NCBI GenBank assembly: GCA_964057225.1
Contig: OZ059899.1
Coordinates: 15,136,501 to 15,200,500 of the forward strand
Source of the DNA: Auanema rhodensis
Lineage: Eukaryota > Nematoda > Chromadorea > Rhabditida > Rhabditidae
Length of the DNA stretch: 64,000 nucleotides
Reading direction: 5' to 3'
Below the pieces are notes generated by a model that saw only the letters and a program-made list of their open reading frames with translations, was not told the DNA's origin and ran no database searches. Numbering within the stretch: the first letter of the stretch is position 1; each line of letters begins with the position of its first letter. The position numbers and the translations under genes were made by a program. Below are positions 26,101 to 37,230 of this stretch, one piece after another.

Positions 26101-28597
26101 TTAGATTTCCTGTAGCTTACAACTTATAATCGATGTTTCAAGCTGCCTACTGACATCAGGTGTCTTGTCTTCATGTTTACCATGTCATGATGACCGATCT
26201 GGCTGTCATTGTGCTATGCATGCTTCAAAAAGATGGCATTCAAGCTTTAAGTTGATATATCCTGAAACTTTAAAAGTTGGAGTAAACAACAAAAACAAGA
26301 TTGTGTATGACGTCAGTATTTGTTGAGTAACAAAGCATTAACTTCCTATTTCTTATCATGCCATTGTCTTCCGTCAAAGGACACCTCCGAGACTTAACAC
26401 CCACAGATGTTCCTTCAAATCACCGTTTTTTTCCAGTTTAAGCATGCATATGTTCAATCATATACTTAAGGGTGTGGGACAGAAATTCTTTTTGGAACTT
26501 CAAGAAAGGCTATCTGCCCTTCTATCTATCTTGATGTCGAGACATCTATGTCTCATCATCAAACTTCAGATTTAGTTTCTCTAATTCTCTCGTCTCAACC
26601 TTCTGACGTCAGACAAACGACTTATAGCGTGATGTCATCGAGAATTCAATGAAAATTGTCTTTAGAAAACGCATCATTCCAGAGAATAACTTCAGATTCC
26701 AATCTGTCTCTCTCTCCCTCTCTCCCTCTCTCTGATTGTATAAGACACTTGTGGATTCACCATACTTCTTTGTGAAATCAGAATGCACTAACATCAGAAG
26801 CCAGTATACACTTTACTGTCAGGATTAGGGGCTTACATACGGCGTTAGAACAGTGTTGAACGAACATCACTCGTGTACACATATTAGACTAACTAATCAA
26901 CAGCACTTTGTAGCAGAGGATCATCTGTTTACCCTTTATTACAGTGTTTTTCAACATTTTTTGTTGAACTTTTAGTGCCAAGACACAATCAGTGTCAACT
27001 CGTCGTTGACTCTATTGTCATCAGAATTGTCCGTTTAGCATCTGATGACAATGTCTGCTTCCAAATCACACCTATTCAGACCTAAGGTTCTACCTTTTTC
27101 TACTTTCAGCAATTACCTTTTAGCACTTATATGTATGCATGTGTAAATATAGATTCTGTATAGTTATAACTAAGTTCTCAAAAGCATTATTGCAACTTTG
27201 TAATGATTTTACTTAAAGTTGTCTACATTAACATCTCCTGGTGATTCTATTCAATATGCTGCTGTATAGCACAACATCATGTTTAGAATATTATGAAATA
27301 TCTCCCATAATTATCCTCTTGTTAGACAAAAAAAAAACAGTTTCATAGCTTAGAAAACCCCTTTTGTATATAATATTTCAACTTCAACATGCTATTCAGT
27401 CAGTCAGCATATTTGAGTGAATAACATATATATAACTAACAACAAAATTATGCGAAAGATGCTTGAAATTCATAGTAAATCATAAAATAAAATGAGAAAT
27501 GCTAATCTGTACTGCCTTTCATACAAACTTTTTCGTTTTAGGATTTATCATATAAGGATAAGCATTGGCATGAGCAATGCTTTTTATGTAACATGTGCAA
27601 GATATCTCTAGTAGATATGCCGTTCGGAAGCAAAAACGATCGTATATTCTGCTCAAACTGCTATGATCAAGCATTTGCTACACGATGTGATGGCTGTAAC
27701 GAAATTTTCCGTGCAGGTATAGTTAAATATTTAATTTATCTATATAACAATATATTTAATTTTCTTCTTATTAAGGTATGAAAAAGATGGAATATAAGGG
27801 TAAACAATGGCATGATAAATGCTTCTGTTGTGCATTATGTAAAAATCCCATTGGAACAAAATCATTTATTCCTAAAAACGAAGATGTCTATTGTGGATCT
27901 TGCTATGAAGAAAAGTTTGCTACAAGATGTAATAAATGTAAAAAGGTAAATTTTTATTTTAATTACTATATACACGTGTTATTTGACGTGTTATTCCACG
28001 TGTTATTAATTTACGTGACTTTCACGTGAAATAAACGTGACGCTCACGTGTTTTTCATTTTAAAAAAAAGTAATACTGAGCGGTTGATTGTATTTTTATT
28101 TAATAATATTATGATGATGATTCTATGAATAATCTTTTTACAGGTTATAACTACTGGTGGTGTAACATATAAGAATGAGCCATGGCATCGCGAGTGTTTC
28201 TGCTGCACACACTGTAATGCTAGCTTAGCTGGACAACGTTTTACCAGTAAGGATGAGAAACCATATTGTGCTAATTGTTATGGAGAACTCTTTGCTAAGC
28301 GATGTAATGCATGTACCAAGCCTATTACCGGTACGTTTTTCGTTATTTCAATCTATTGAGATGCTGTATTGGCATCATCTCTAATTGAAACGAACTGAAT
28401 ATATAACTGAATATGATTATCTTGTAGGCATTGGCGGAGCTAAGTTCATCTCTTTCGAGGATCGACATTGGCATAATGACTGTTTCATGTGCGCTCAATG
28501 TACAACATCACTCGTTGGTAAAGGCTTCATCACAGACGGCACAGACATCTTGTGTCCGGAATGTGCTAAAGCTCGACTCATGGCAGCTAATTCATGA
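5506..28597 (+). CDS. lim-9: LIMPET-type protein: PET domain plus six LIM domains (13 coding exons)
   Basis: Homologue of C. elegans LIM-9 and Drosophila Limpet, an FHL-related scaffold that in worms acts at muscle attachment structures and in the nucleus (family knowledge). Coding exons as read: 5506-5840, 15775-15872, 15947-16041, 17056-17211, 17262-17342, 18305-18421, 18740-18838, 25112-25209, 25930-26032, 27542-27716, 27776-27945, 28144-28330, 28428-28597. All junctions keep phase and use GT..AG, giving about 627 residues, close to the worm protein. Exon 1 is Ser/Thr/Pro-rich with an Ala run. The PET domain spans exons 2-5, beginning with a Cys-x-x-Cys-x-Cys and His-Glu-Leu motif and including YAWVPPGL and [11 protein letters not shown]. 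Six LIM domains follow, each with eight Cys/His zinc ligands; the last ends just before the TGA. The ATG at 5506 is the first in frame; the link of exon 1 to exon 2 rests on phase only. Introns 1 and 7 are about 9.9 and 6.3 kb. Confidence 0.9.
6511..6556. repeat. (CT)n microsatellite
   Basis: A CT/TTC tract in lim-9 intron 1 whose longest uninterrupted part starts near 6529. Confidence 0.9.
8687..8718. repeat. AT-rich imperfect palindrome flanked by CTAACTATATA arms
   Basis: Arms CTAACTATATATA and TATATATATAGTTAG face each other around a short AA centre, so a hairpin can form. Related TAACTATATA pieces recur near 12450 and 18256, which suggests a short dispersed element or repeated AT-rich slippage products. 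Confidence 0.6.
8816..8851. repeat. (GA)n microsatellite
   Basis: Uninterrupted GA repeat in lim-9 intron 1. Confidence 0.95.
10277..10349. repeat. Compound (AG)n(TG)n microsatellite
   Basis: About 57 bp of pure AG (10277-10333) runs directly into a TG tract (10334-10349). It lies within lim-9 intron 1. Compound dinucleotide arrays of this length are usually polymorphic. Confidence 0.95.
11240..11306. repeat. (TC)n microsatellite, 67 bp
   Basis: One of the longest pure dinucleotide tracts in the window, in lim-9 intron 1. Pyrimidines are on the coding strand. Confidence 0.95.
11659..11731. repeat. Direct repeat of a 31-bp unit containing an inverted ACGTGAA core
   Basis: Two copies, 11659-11689 and 11701-11731, begin AGTTGGCTT and contain CGTGAACTTTCACGT. 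They differ at about two positions. Each unit is itself an inverted repeat around ACTTT, so each could be a binding-site pair or a small element copy. Confidence 0.85.
13121..13220. repeat. Minisatellite: ten tandem 10-bp units (CAGTTGAAGT type)
   Basis: Ten units in exact 10-bp register. The first two are the degenerate forms TGGTTAAAAT and CAGTTAAAAT, then mostly CAGTTGAAGT with CAGTTGAAAT and CAGTTGAATT variants. It is followed by a CTT trinucleotide run at about 13238-13260. It lies in lim-9 intron 1. The 10-bp period is close to one helical turn. Confidence 0.97.
15322..15365. repeat. (CT)n microsatellite
   Basis: Pure CT tract ending about 45 bp before a TATAAAAAG box and about 410 bp before the PET-domain exon of lim-9. 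Confidence 0.95.
15412..15420 (+). promoter_or_regulatory. TATA-like box, possible internal lim-9 promoter
   Basis: TATAAAAAG sits between a long CT tract and the exon that opens the PET domain (15775). A short isoform lacking the Ser/Pro-rich first exon could start here, but no in-frame ATG with a phase-matching donor was found between the two, so this is only a candidate. Confidence 0.3.
17951..17996. repeat. (GA)n microsatellite
   Basis: Uninterrupted GA tract in the lim-9 intron between exons 5 and 6. An interrupted GTCT array lies nearby at about 17631-17662. Confidence 0.95.
18929..18958. repeat. (GA)n microsatellite
   Basis: GA tract about 90 bp after the exon ending LIM1, with a second interrupted tract at 19101-19140. 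Confidence 0.95.
20114..20142. repeat. (CT)n microsatellite
   Basis: CT tract preceded by a C run in lim-9 intron 7. Confidence 0.95.
27973..28052. repeat. Cluster of ACGTG/CACGTG motifs in a lim-9 intron
   Basis: Within 80 bp of the intron 27946-28143 there are at least seven ACGTG-type cores, three of them as CACGTG palindromes, one in the form TTTCACGTGAAA. The same TTTCACGTGAA element appears near 1959, 1991, 11675, 16380, 20750 and 55415, so it is dispersed in this window. It could be an E-box cluster or the remnant of a short mobile repeat. Confidence 0.75.
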
Positions 28598-30319
28598 CCA
28601 AAAAGCCGACAGATAATAACTCATAACTTGTCAAAATTTTTAAAACATACTTCTCATACTTAAATCACAAACTATTATATAATATTATCATTAAATCCAT
28701 GAATATATATATATATATATATATTCATGGGACAACACATGAAGCAATCGTTGACGATTGGCTTATCATCACACATACTCCAGCTTGTCCTCCACCTTTC
28801 CCTCTGCTGTCGTGGTTGTTGCTGAATTGTCTGGAGAACAGCTACTTTCCTAATACTTCACGTTGTCAAAGTTTTTCCCATTTGTATCGCAGCACTATAC
28901 TGAAGCACCGCGATCTTTCTACTACTTGTTTCTTATATTATCTTTCTTAACTATATATTATATATTATATTATAATGTTTTCCATACAAACACATTCGTC
29001 TTCTTTTCATTTTTCCCTCTTTCCCTCGTTTCTTCTGAAAACTCCTGTCTTCAACCAAACAACTTCTATATGCTGTCTTTACTCTTAGACAATCTTTTAT
29101 CATCTGGAATGGTTATACCACACTAGATTACGCTCAAATACATGGAAAAGCTTTTTTTTAAACTCTTTTCAAAGCCTTGACTCGCCCAGTCTGCTCATTT
29201 TTATAGAATATTTGATTGTCTTCAAAACGATTGTCAACTAAAAGCATCTAAATTCTTCAATTTTCTGTATTAAACCCAGCTCTTTTACTTTTCCATCGCA
29301 TTCGCTCTATCTCGTCTCAAGATTTTGGATTATCTTGTGCTCTCAAATTTTATATTTTTAAGTTAATTTGCTTCAATAGCTTGAGCAACTAAAAAACAAA
29401 TTCAAAGCTTGAGAGCAGATAGATGAATATGGTATTGTATGGCTGATCATGAAAAATGAAGGGAAAAGACAGAAAAGCAAAAGGAACGCCCAAGGAATGG
29501 GACGAAACCTTCGTTAGAGCAAAATTCCGGTGCAGTCCTATCAAATGCCTTTTGTTTAGCTGCAGTTTGACCAAAAAAGTGTATGGTTTAACCCTTAACC
29601 CTCTAAACTTAGTATGTTTAACTTAGCCTAATCAAGGGTATCAGCGCTATCCATCTAGTCACTTGTCGTTATTCATTTGTATTTTCGTTGTCCGCTTTGC
29701 CCATCGCAATTTCCACAAAAAGGAGAAACGGATCTGGCTGCTTTTCCCTCTCTCTCACTCTCCCTCTTTTCTCTCTCTTAGTCACTCTTGAAAATGCCTG
29801 TAAACATCGAAAACCTAGCTTCATCACCATTTTGCATTAAGGGCAAGCTCTTCCTAGAACATATAATGTATATAATAATCCCTGCTTTCTTATCTTCTTC
29901 ATCGTCTCCCTCTTCTTATGATTCAGTTCTAAATCAGAGACACTGATTAGTTATGAACCTTTTAGACTTTATATGTGTGTCTGTTTCTTATCTATTCATA
30001 TTGAATTCGTCATTTTAAATTGAATAAATTGCATTTATGTTGTCTTATCTAGTACTCTTTGAAAGAAAAGGAATTCAGAAAATGCACGAAAGAGAAAGAA
30101 CATCAAAGATTGACTTCATACAAATATGAAAAGCGATAACATCTCAAGAATAAGTACAAAATCTCCCGAAGGAAAATAGAGAGCTTGTGGCTCATAACAA
30201 CAACAACAATAACCATACAACAAAACGCAAACTACGCTGCGTAAAGTAACAAGCAAACGTAACAAAACAATTATTTTAAAATTTTAAAAAATCAAAAAAT
30301 AAGACCCAGGGTCTCTCAT
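28598..30319. other. Intergenic region between lim-9 and lpd-6 (convergent ends)
   Basis: It should hold the 3' UTRs of lim-9 (plus) and lpd-6 (minus). Apart from the 34-bp palindrome and short CT-rich stretches (about 29745-29780), nothing is recognisable. No clear AATAAA was seen close to the lim-9 stop. Small ORFs here have no recognisable features. Confidence 0.6.
28697..28730. repeat. Perfect 34-bp palindrome 100 bp after lim-9
   Basis: CCATGAATATATATATA is followed immediately by its exact reverse complement. The ends are non-AT (CCATG / CATGG), so this is more than a TA run. It could form a cruciform or, in RNA, a hairpin in the lim-9 3' UTR. Confidence 0.95.
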
Positions 30320-32863
30320 TTATCGGCTGTAATCTAAGCTCCTGCCACCGCGGTCACCTCCACGACCACCTCTGAAGCCTCCACCACCTCGGCCACCTCT
30401 GAAGCCTCCACCTCCTCTGCCACCTCTGAAGTCGCCACCTCCACGACCACCTCTGAAGCCTCCACCGCCTCGACCACCACCGAAACCGCCACCGTCACGT
30501 CCTCTGAAGCCTCCGCCACCGTCACGTCCTCTGAATCCTCCGCCACCGTCACGTCCTCTGAAGCCTCCACCACCACGGCCGCCTCTGAAGTCTCCGCCGT
30601 CACGTCCTCTGAAGCCTCCTCCGCCTCGGCCTCCTCTGAAGTCTCCGCCGTCACGTCCTCTGAAGCCTCCACCACCACGACCTCTGAAGCCTCCACGGAA
30701 GTCTCCACCACCACTATCACGACCTCTGAAGCCACCACGGAAGTCTCCACCGCCTCGGCCACCACGGAAGTCTCCACCGCCTCGGCCACCACGGAAGCCA
30801 CCGCTATTTCGACGGAATCGCTTTCCAGAATCATCGCCGTCTTCATCATCGTCACCGCGGTATCCACGTCTTTTGAAACCGTAACTACCGCCTCCTTCTT
30901 CTTGCTGCTTCTCTTCACTGAAAAGGCAGAATAAATAAAATCAGAAACCATTCAATCTAACCGCTCTCGGTTCATAGCAATTTCCCTGTCTTTTTCACGC
31001 TGGTTCTCGATATCTTCAGCCTGTCCTGTAGCTGCAGCTTGCTGTCTAGCAGCCTTCTCAACAATAGTCTTGACTTCAGCTTCCTAGAATTCAGAATTAA
31101 ATACGAAATGAGGAGCTCTAGTACGAAAACAAACCTCTCTGTCCTGGCTCTCTTTAACGGCGGTCAAGCGACGCACAATTCTATGAGTCTCATCTTTTTC
31201 CTTTTGCTTCTTGATTTTTCTAAAATTAAGAAACACAAATAAAGCAAAATAAGAGAAATACATACTTCAAGACTTGAGCCTTCTTACGAGTAGCCAAAAT
31301 TTCTTCGTTGCTCTTGTCAATGTATTTATGATACAATACCTCTCCCTCATCAATTCCTTCTTCGATTTTAAGCAATTCCAAAGTAATTCTAGGACCAATT
31401 TCCATAAGTCTATAATATAACAGAATAGATTTCATAATAAGCGTCAATTATTACCTAACATTACTTTTCTGTCCAGTGATGCAGCCACCCTTTGCATTAA
31501 TATCTTGTGGCAATTCTACTTCCTGTTGTTCTCCTTCAAATTCACTCTCACTAAGTTGTCCAGGACTGAAATAAGAAAAATCTAATTTTTTTAGAAGAAC
31601 GATGAAAGTCGTTATAAAGGAATTTAGCAAAACAATTTAAAAAATAAACAAGAATTAGCATAAAAGAAAATCGTATTATAGTATGGTTAATTCAAAAACA
31701 TAGATCTTGTATCTTAAGAATTTCATAACTCAAACGCACTTCAAGAAGAAATCGGAAATGTCCTTGTAGCGAGAAAGATCGGGCACAGCTTTTGTTGTTA
31801 ATTTTTCAGCTTTCAATATTTTCTTTGTAGATTTACTGAGACCTGTTGCAACAACACGCAGGGCACTGAAATTTTCAATAGCTTTTAGGTAAACGAATGT
31901 ATTCTCTTACTAATGGCGGATATCGACAGTATCATCTTCCTCATTATAATTAACCATTAAACATCTTTTTACAGTTCGTAGATTAATCTGTGAAATGGAA
32001 CAAGTGATTAAACAAAATAAAGAAGAAGAATTTTACCGTATCAACATTAAGACTTGGAAACATATTCTGAATAAACGTTTGAGCTAATTGTAAATGTCTT
32101 TTCTCTTTATTGAATCCATTCATAACTACTAAGGGGAGACGTTGGAACAATTGTTCATAAATTACAGGCCTTTTTTGGGCTGATAATATATGTCGGGCGA
32201 TTGAATATTGTTTAACTGAAAAAAATTTAATATTCATTTTCCAATTACCAATAAACAGTAATAAATATTCGTACCTCTAAAAGTCAAAGTAGGTCCCTGA
32301 GAAAACCTCATCATTCTAAGTTGTACTGAAGTATCACCAAGTGTTAAAACCATCATATTCGTAACTCCAAGAACAGCTCCATTTACCAGAAAATCTTTAA
32401 TATTGTTATTCTTTCTTATCTGAAAATACAAAATTAGGTAAACTATTTGTATTTTAATATCACTTTCAAGCCTAAAGCAGTATTAGGAGCCATAATATTA
32501 CGTAGATCCCGTTCTAATGCTCTAACATATTTTCCTACTTTGCCACGATGAATAACAAGTGTATGAGGCTGGCTGCAAATTTAAATAAAATATTGTATCC
32601 TTACAAAAAAAAATAACTACATACCGAGCCAACTCCTTTTCTCTCAGATCAGCCGCTGTCTGCTTTTTCAGTTTTTCAATTTCCTTCTCTTGCTGATCCA
32701 AAATATCTCCATCTTCTTTCTTGGAAGCTCTCTGAATAAATTGCAAATTAATTATTAGTTATACCTCAATAAAAAAAACCTTAGATTTTCTGGCTTGGCC
32801 TATACCAAGTCTACCTTTGGCTGAAGCTTTAGCTGCCTTTGATCTACCCTTCTTACGAACCAT
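30320..32863 (-). CDS. lpd-6: Peter pan / SSF1 family Brix-domain ribosome biogenesis protein with RGG-rich tail
   Basis: Brix-domain nucleolar factor (Ssf1/PPAN; C. elegans LPD-6) needed for maturation of the large ribosomal subunit precursor. The start at 32863 opens a Lys-rich leader (exon 32780-32863). The second exon from 32731 is a coiled, charged segment. The Brix core begins QPHTLVIHRGKVGKYVRAL, continues through DFLVNGAVLGVTNMMVLTL and contains the diagnostic GPTLTFR near 32290. The C-terminal half is acidic/basic with a long Lys/Glu helix (31400-30960). The last exon, 30320-30917, encodes a run of about twenty Phe-Arg-Gly-Gly and Arg-Gly-Gly repeats ending Asp-Tyr-Ser-Arg. About ten short introns. 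RGG tails are RNA-binding and arginine-methylated in other nucleolar proteins; that role here is inference. Transcribed divergently from rbm-5, with 356 bp between start codons. Confidence 0.88.
30340..30800 (-). repeat. Coding minisatellite encoding the RGG tail of lpd-6
   Basis: GC-rich imperfect units of about 18-36 bp (plus-strand core CCTCTGAAGCCTCCACCACC) are repeated across the last exon. Their periodicity in multiples of three keeps several other frames open too, which explains the long Glu/Val/Ala-rich ORF seen in another minus-strand frame. That ORF is an artefact. Confidence 0.85.
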
Positions 32864-33219
32864 TTTCTATAATAAAATATTTGTAATTAAAAATCTAATA
32901 AAATAAATTTAAATTTAAACGAAAATTTTCATAAATATTATGCAATAAGTATAGTGGGTAGAGAAGCAGTTTTTTCTGCAATTGCGTATCTAACTTCATA
33001 GCTGCCCTGGATTATCGATATTCGTCCATCTCTGGCAGTATTTTTTGGCGTCTTCTGTTTTTTCGCATACATTTACTGATCTTGTTTTTTTGAATTTCAA
33101 TTTTTTTCAACAACTCATGAATTATTCATGTTGATAAAAAACTGCCTGACAATATTAGATAATCACGTGCTATAGCGAAAGTTGAAATATTGATTCAATT
33201 TAACTTGCAGTGTGTAAGC
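32864..33219. promoter_or_regulatory. Shared divergent promoter region of lpd-6 and rbm-5
   Basis: Only 356 bp separate the two start codons, so both promoters must lie here or overlap. A CACGTG core occurs at about 33163. The plus-strand gene has a good acceptor (AACTTGCAG ending at 33210) nine bases before its ATG, typical of nematode SL trans-splicing. Confidence 0.6.
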
Positions 33220-36200
33220 ATGATGCCCTGGTATGAGCATGATACAAGGGGAGAACCCAGTAATTCTTCACAGGTTTTCATCTAAAATATTTATATTCAA
33301 AAAGTATATTGTTAATTCAGGGAGGTTTCGGAAATTATTATCATGGGAAAGCCCGACCGTACTATAACTGTGGATTTAAAGATGAATTACCAGAATCAAC
33401 TGTTTATAAAAGTTACATGCGGTAAGAAAAATTATTTTCGCTATGCTTTAGTTATTATTCCGTCCCTTGTTATTTCATGTTTTCATATTATTCTTATTCT
33501 GTTATCTAACTTTTGTCATATATTTATTCTCATAAATATGAGTTTTTGGGTAAAAAGCATCTTTCTACAGTGATCATCAAAGCGGACATATTCGTTCACG
33601 TTCTAGAAGTCATAGTAGGGGAAGAAGGAGCAGAACTCGCAGTCGGAGTAGAAGTCGAGATAGAGACCGAAGGCGGTACAGAGGCTCGTATTATTGCCCT
33701 CTTATGCTTTCTCATTTAAACGTTGAAAAGATTTTTAATATTTAAGGGCGTAGTCGGTCGCGTTCGCGATCTCGCAGACGATCTAGGTCTCGCAGCAGAA
33801 GCAGGGTATTTGCGAATGCATTGAGCATAGTAACATTTGACAATGAATTGAAATTGTAGGGGGAAGATCATGGTTTGCTACCTGTGAATAAACTTCATCT
33901 TGTCAATTTACCCTCTGACGTTGACCGATCTATGGTAGGGACAACTTTCTTGTGTTGGAAGTTTTGTCTCGGGGTTTTCGATATACCAATACTAATTCTC
34001 TAACACTACAGATTGCCAACGTTTTGGCTTCCTCTGGATTTCATCCTGATGACATAAGAGTTGTTCACAAGAATTATGATAAAGGTAAGACACAAGTTGA
34101 CCAAAGGAAATACGGTTGGTTTACTTGCTTGAATGGTCTTGACATCGAGGTTTCATTCCCACATGACTTTTCATGTGTTTTGTTTGCGCCTTGTTGTTAC
34201 CGTTCGTATTTTTCAAAAGCCCGAACGAAGAGCAATAAGTTCTCAAAAGTTGAAAACTTGTATCAAATCTGATTGGTGCACGCTACAGGTGCCCCACGTT
34301 CCTTTGGCTTTATCGACTTTTCGGACGCGTCCACAGCCGCAAAATGGATGGGAATGTCTAAGGTTGAAATCATTGTTTTTTTTAAATTTTAGTTTCAGCT
34401 TGTATGTGAACACAGGTAAAATGACCCTTCTGTGCTTATTGTTTCTTGTTCACTTTTCTAATAATAACTAAAGCATGATAGCGAGATTTTCCTAACTTCT
34501 TGGTGATGAAACATCTCGCTTTTTTAGGGCTGGCTGGTCTTGAACGACGGTCGTCGAGTCTCTGTTCAATATGCTCGAGGTGATCAAGGAAATCGAGCTA
34601 GGAAATCTGCGCAAGATTGGAGTTGTTCCAACGTAAACCATTCATATTGTTTAACTCTTTATATGGGATGTCTTTAGTGTTCGGCGCAAAATTTTTTCAA
34701 AAGAGAAGCATGTTATAAGTGTGATACGGATAAAAACCAATCAATTGAAATGGAAAGACAGGGGATTCATATGGTTGGAACTGTGCCTTGCGATAGTAAT
34801 ACTCAAACAATTCTTCACATAATTAAAACTTTTTTTTTTCAGCTTTGTTAATAAGATCTCTTCCTCCCGGTGTTACAACAAATGCAATTTTTGACGGGTT
34901 ACGGAATAATACAAATTTAACTAATATAATTCAAGTCAATCTGTCTGATGCTAAGCAATATGCTTATATTCAAATGAAATCTATTGAAGAAGCAACTTTA
35001 TTAGTTAATTCTTCTTATAAATTTCCTTTGAAAATCATGTCTTGCGATGGTATATTCTTCTTTTTTTTCTCCTCAATATTATTTTTTTCTAGTTATACTT
35101 ACTTACTCCCGATATCCTTTAAACCAACTTTTGAAGCAATTGAACGATCTCCAACGAAACATTGCTATGGATCCTCTACCCCCTGTTATGGGTGCTGGAC
35201 CTGGTGCGTTTCTGAGTTTTTAATAATAATATGGGTTTACTTTCAGTATCTGGAGCTGAAGTAGCTCAGGCTGCTATTATGAGACAAAGACAAGGAGGTC
35301 CAATGGTTAGTATAAACTTCTTCTTACGATTTTTATATTGTTTATTAACAGGGTACCAATCAAATGGCGCACATGATGAATCCTAATTTCTCCATGGGTG
35401 GATCTTCTGGATTTTCCGTTCCTCCTCCAAATATGGGAATGCTACCTATCAATACAAATATCCCCCCTCCAATGTTGCAACAATCTCAAGTCATGGCACC
35501 AACTGTTGATCCAACTCAGACAAGAGGAATCATTGGTATCGTGCCAACCCCTCGTGGCGTGCTGTCAAAATATAGTGAGAATCATATAATTTATTCTATA
35601 TTCAAAATTATCGTTCAGTCATTCCAAACCCGATGACTTTTATGCATGACGCTACCAGCGGCTATTTTATGGATCCCATAACCAATTTCTACTATGATCC
35701 TAAAACTACTTATTATTTCAACAATGAAACTCAGGAATGGACGTACTGGGATACTACGTACCAAACATATATGCCTGTTCAAACAGCAGTAAGTGTTCTC
35801 ATGTTTAAAGAAGAATTTCATTTTTTGTTTTCAGGATGAATCAAGCCAAGCAGCTGCATCTCAAGAAAAAGAAGATAAGAAAAAGGAAGATAATAATGGA
35901 CCAGTTAGAACATTTTCGTGAAGAAATATTATTTATATCTTAATATTCAGAAATCTGCTGCTCAAGTTAATAAAGAAATGGCAAAGTGGGCTAAGAAGCA
36001 AGAGAAGCAAAAACTTCAATTCTCCATGAAACCACTTGTAAAACCATTGGAGACTAAGAGTGCCTTCGATCAACAACCGACTACATCTACACCTACAGGC
36101 GTTGTTTCTGAGGTCAAAATGATGGAAAGAACTAAGGTTAATTCTAGAGTTTCAAGATGTTTAATATATATTCGCTGCAGAATCCACTGACACCGGATGA

Positions 36201-37083
36201 AGGAAATTCACCGGATAATCCCGAAAGATCTCCCGTCCGAAAAGTTTCGGATGCTTCTGTTTCTAATGAATCCATCACTGTATCCTCTGAACCTACTCAA
36301 CCTTTGCAATCATTGGAAGAAAAATTAGAAATAATGGAAAGAGCATTGGTTGATGAAGGAAAGAAGATGTGTTTGTTGTGCAAGCGCGCTTTTCCTAGTG
36401 TTGATGTACTTCGTAAACATGTTGATAAGAGTGATCTCCATAAGGTGTCCAATTTTTTAAAATCTGTCACTAACATATCCTTTTTAGAAAAATTTGGAAG
36501 CCAAGAGAGCTGAATGGGGAATACATACAAACCAAATGAAAAATTCGGGTCCACCAGCTAGTGAGCCAGATGCTGCATATAATGCTTTACTTGCCTCGAA
36601 CAGCTTGGTAGGATTTCCTCAGAAAACAGTTTATCGCGATCGAGCAAAGGAACGAAGAAAGCAGTACGGAATTGATGGAAGTAAGATGCTTCCTTAATTC
36701 TGAGAATACAATAAAATGTTTAGGTTTTGCAAGAGATGACCGCGACCGCGACCACGATGATAACGATGACCGCGTACGAAAAGAAGCTGATACTGCCATT
36801 AAACGACCATTAGATTCTTTCGGTATCGGAGGAAAGTTGCTGAAAAGTATGGGATGGAGAGAAGGAGAAGGAGTAGGAAAACATGGCCAAGGTTTCATTA
36901 AAAGAAAGTTGTGTAGTATTTAATTCAATTGTTGTAGGAATTGTGAATCCAATTGAAGCTGAAAGACGTGTTGCCGGAGCTGGATTGGGATCACACGGTT
37001 CAAAAATCACACATGGTGCTGAAGCTAGCCACAAAGAAAGAGTTCGAGCGTCATTCTACAACAGATATCGTGAAATGGAGTAG
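33220..37083 (+). CDS. rbm-5: RBM5/RBM10-type splicing factor (RS, RRM, RanBP2 zinc finger, RRM, OCRE, C2H2, G-patch)
   Basis: RNA-binding regulator of alternative splicing. Domain order is exactly that of RBM5/RBM6/RBM10. An Arg-Ser-rich region (33570-33810) is followed by RRM1 (LHLVNLPSDV near 33890 to VSVQYARG near 34575) and a RanBP2 zinc finger starting DWSCSNCSAQNF (34617-34725). RRM2 starts LLIRSLPPGV at about 34845. The OCRE domain lies at 35640-35790 with its aromatic repeats (YFMDPITNFYYDPKTTYYFN). A C2H2-like finger CLLCKRAF...H at about 36370-36440 and a G-patch from about 36820 follow, with the G-patch intron at about 36892-36937 restoring GKHGQGIVNPIEA. Fifteen or more short introns. 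Two adjacent ATGs at 33220 and 33223; the first follows a likely trans-splice acceptor. Stop at 37081. Convergent with the small gene ending at 37231. As I recall, the C. elegans counterpart is T08B2.5. Confidence 0.9.
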
Positions 37084-37230
37084 TATGATCTGATCGCTTA
37101 TACGAGTATTTTTCCGAAATTTTTATTACTTTATACAGTTTTTGTTACAAACTAAGTAAATATTTTAAAATATCTTGGTGTTATTGAAATTTGTGATGAT
37201 ATGCTTGATCTGAAAATGGGTTAATAACAC

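Noticed and set aside
30334-30951. Long minus-strand ORF rich in Glu, Val, Ala and Ser
   Set aside because: It is the shifted frame of the lpd-6 RGG repeat exon. The repeat period in multiples of three keeps this frame open, and the RGG frame fits the gene's splice phase.
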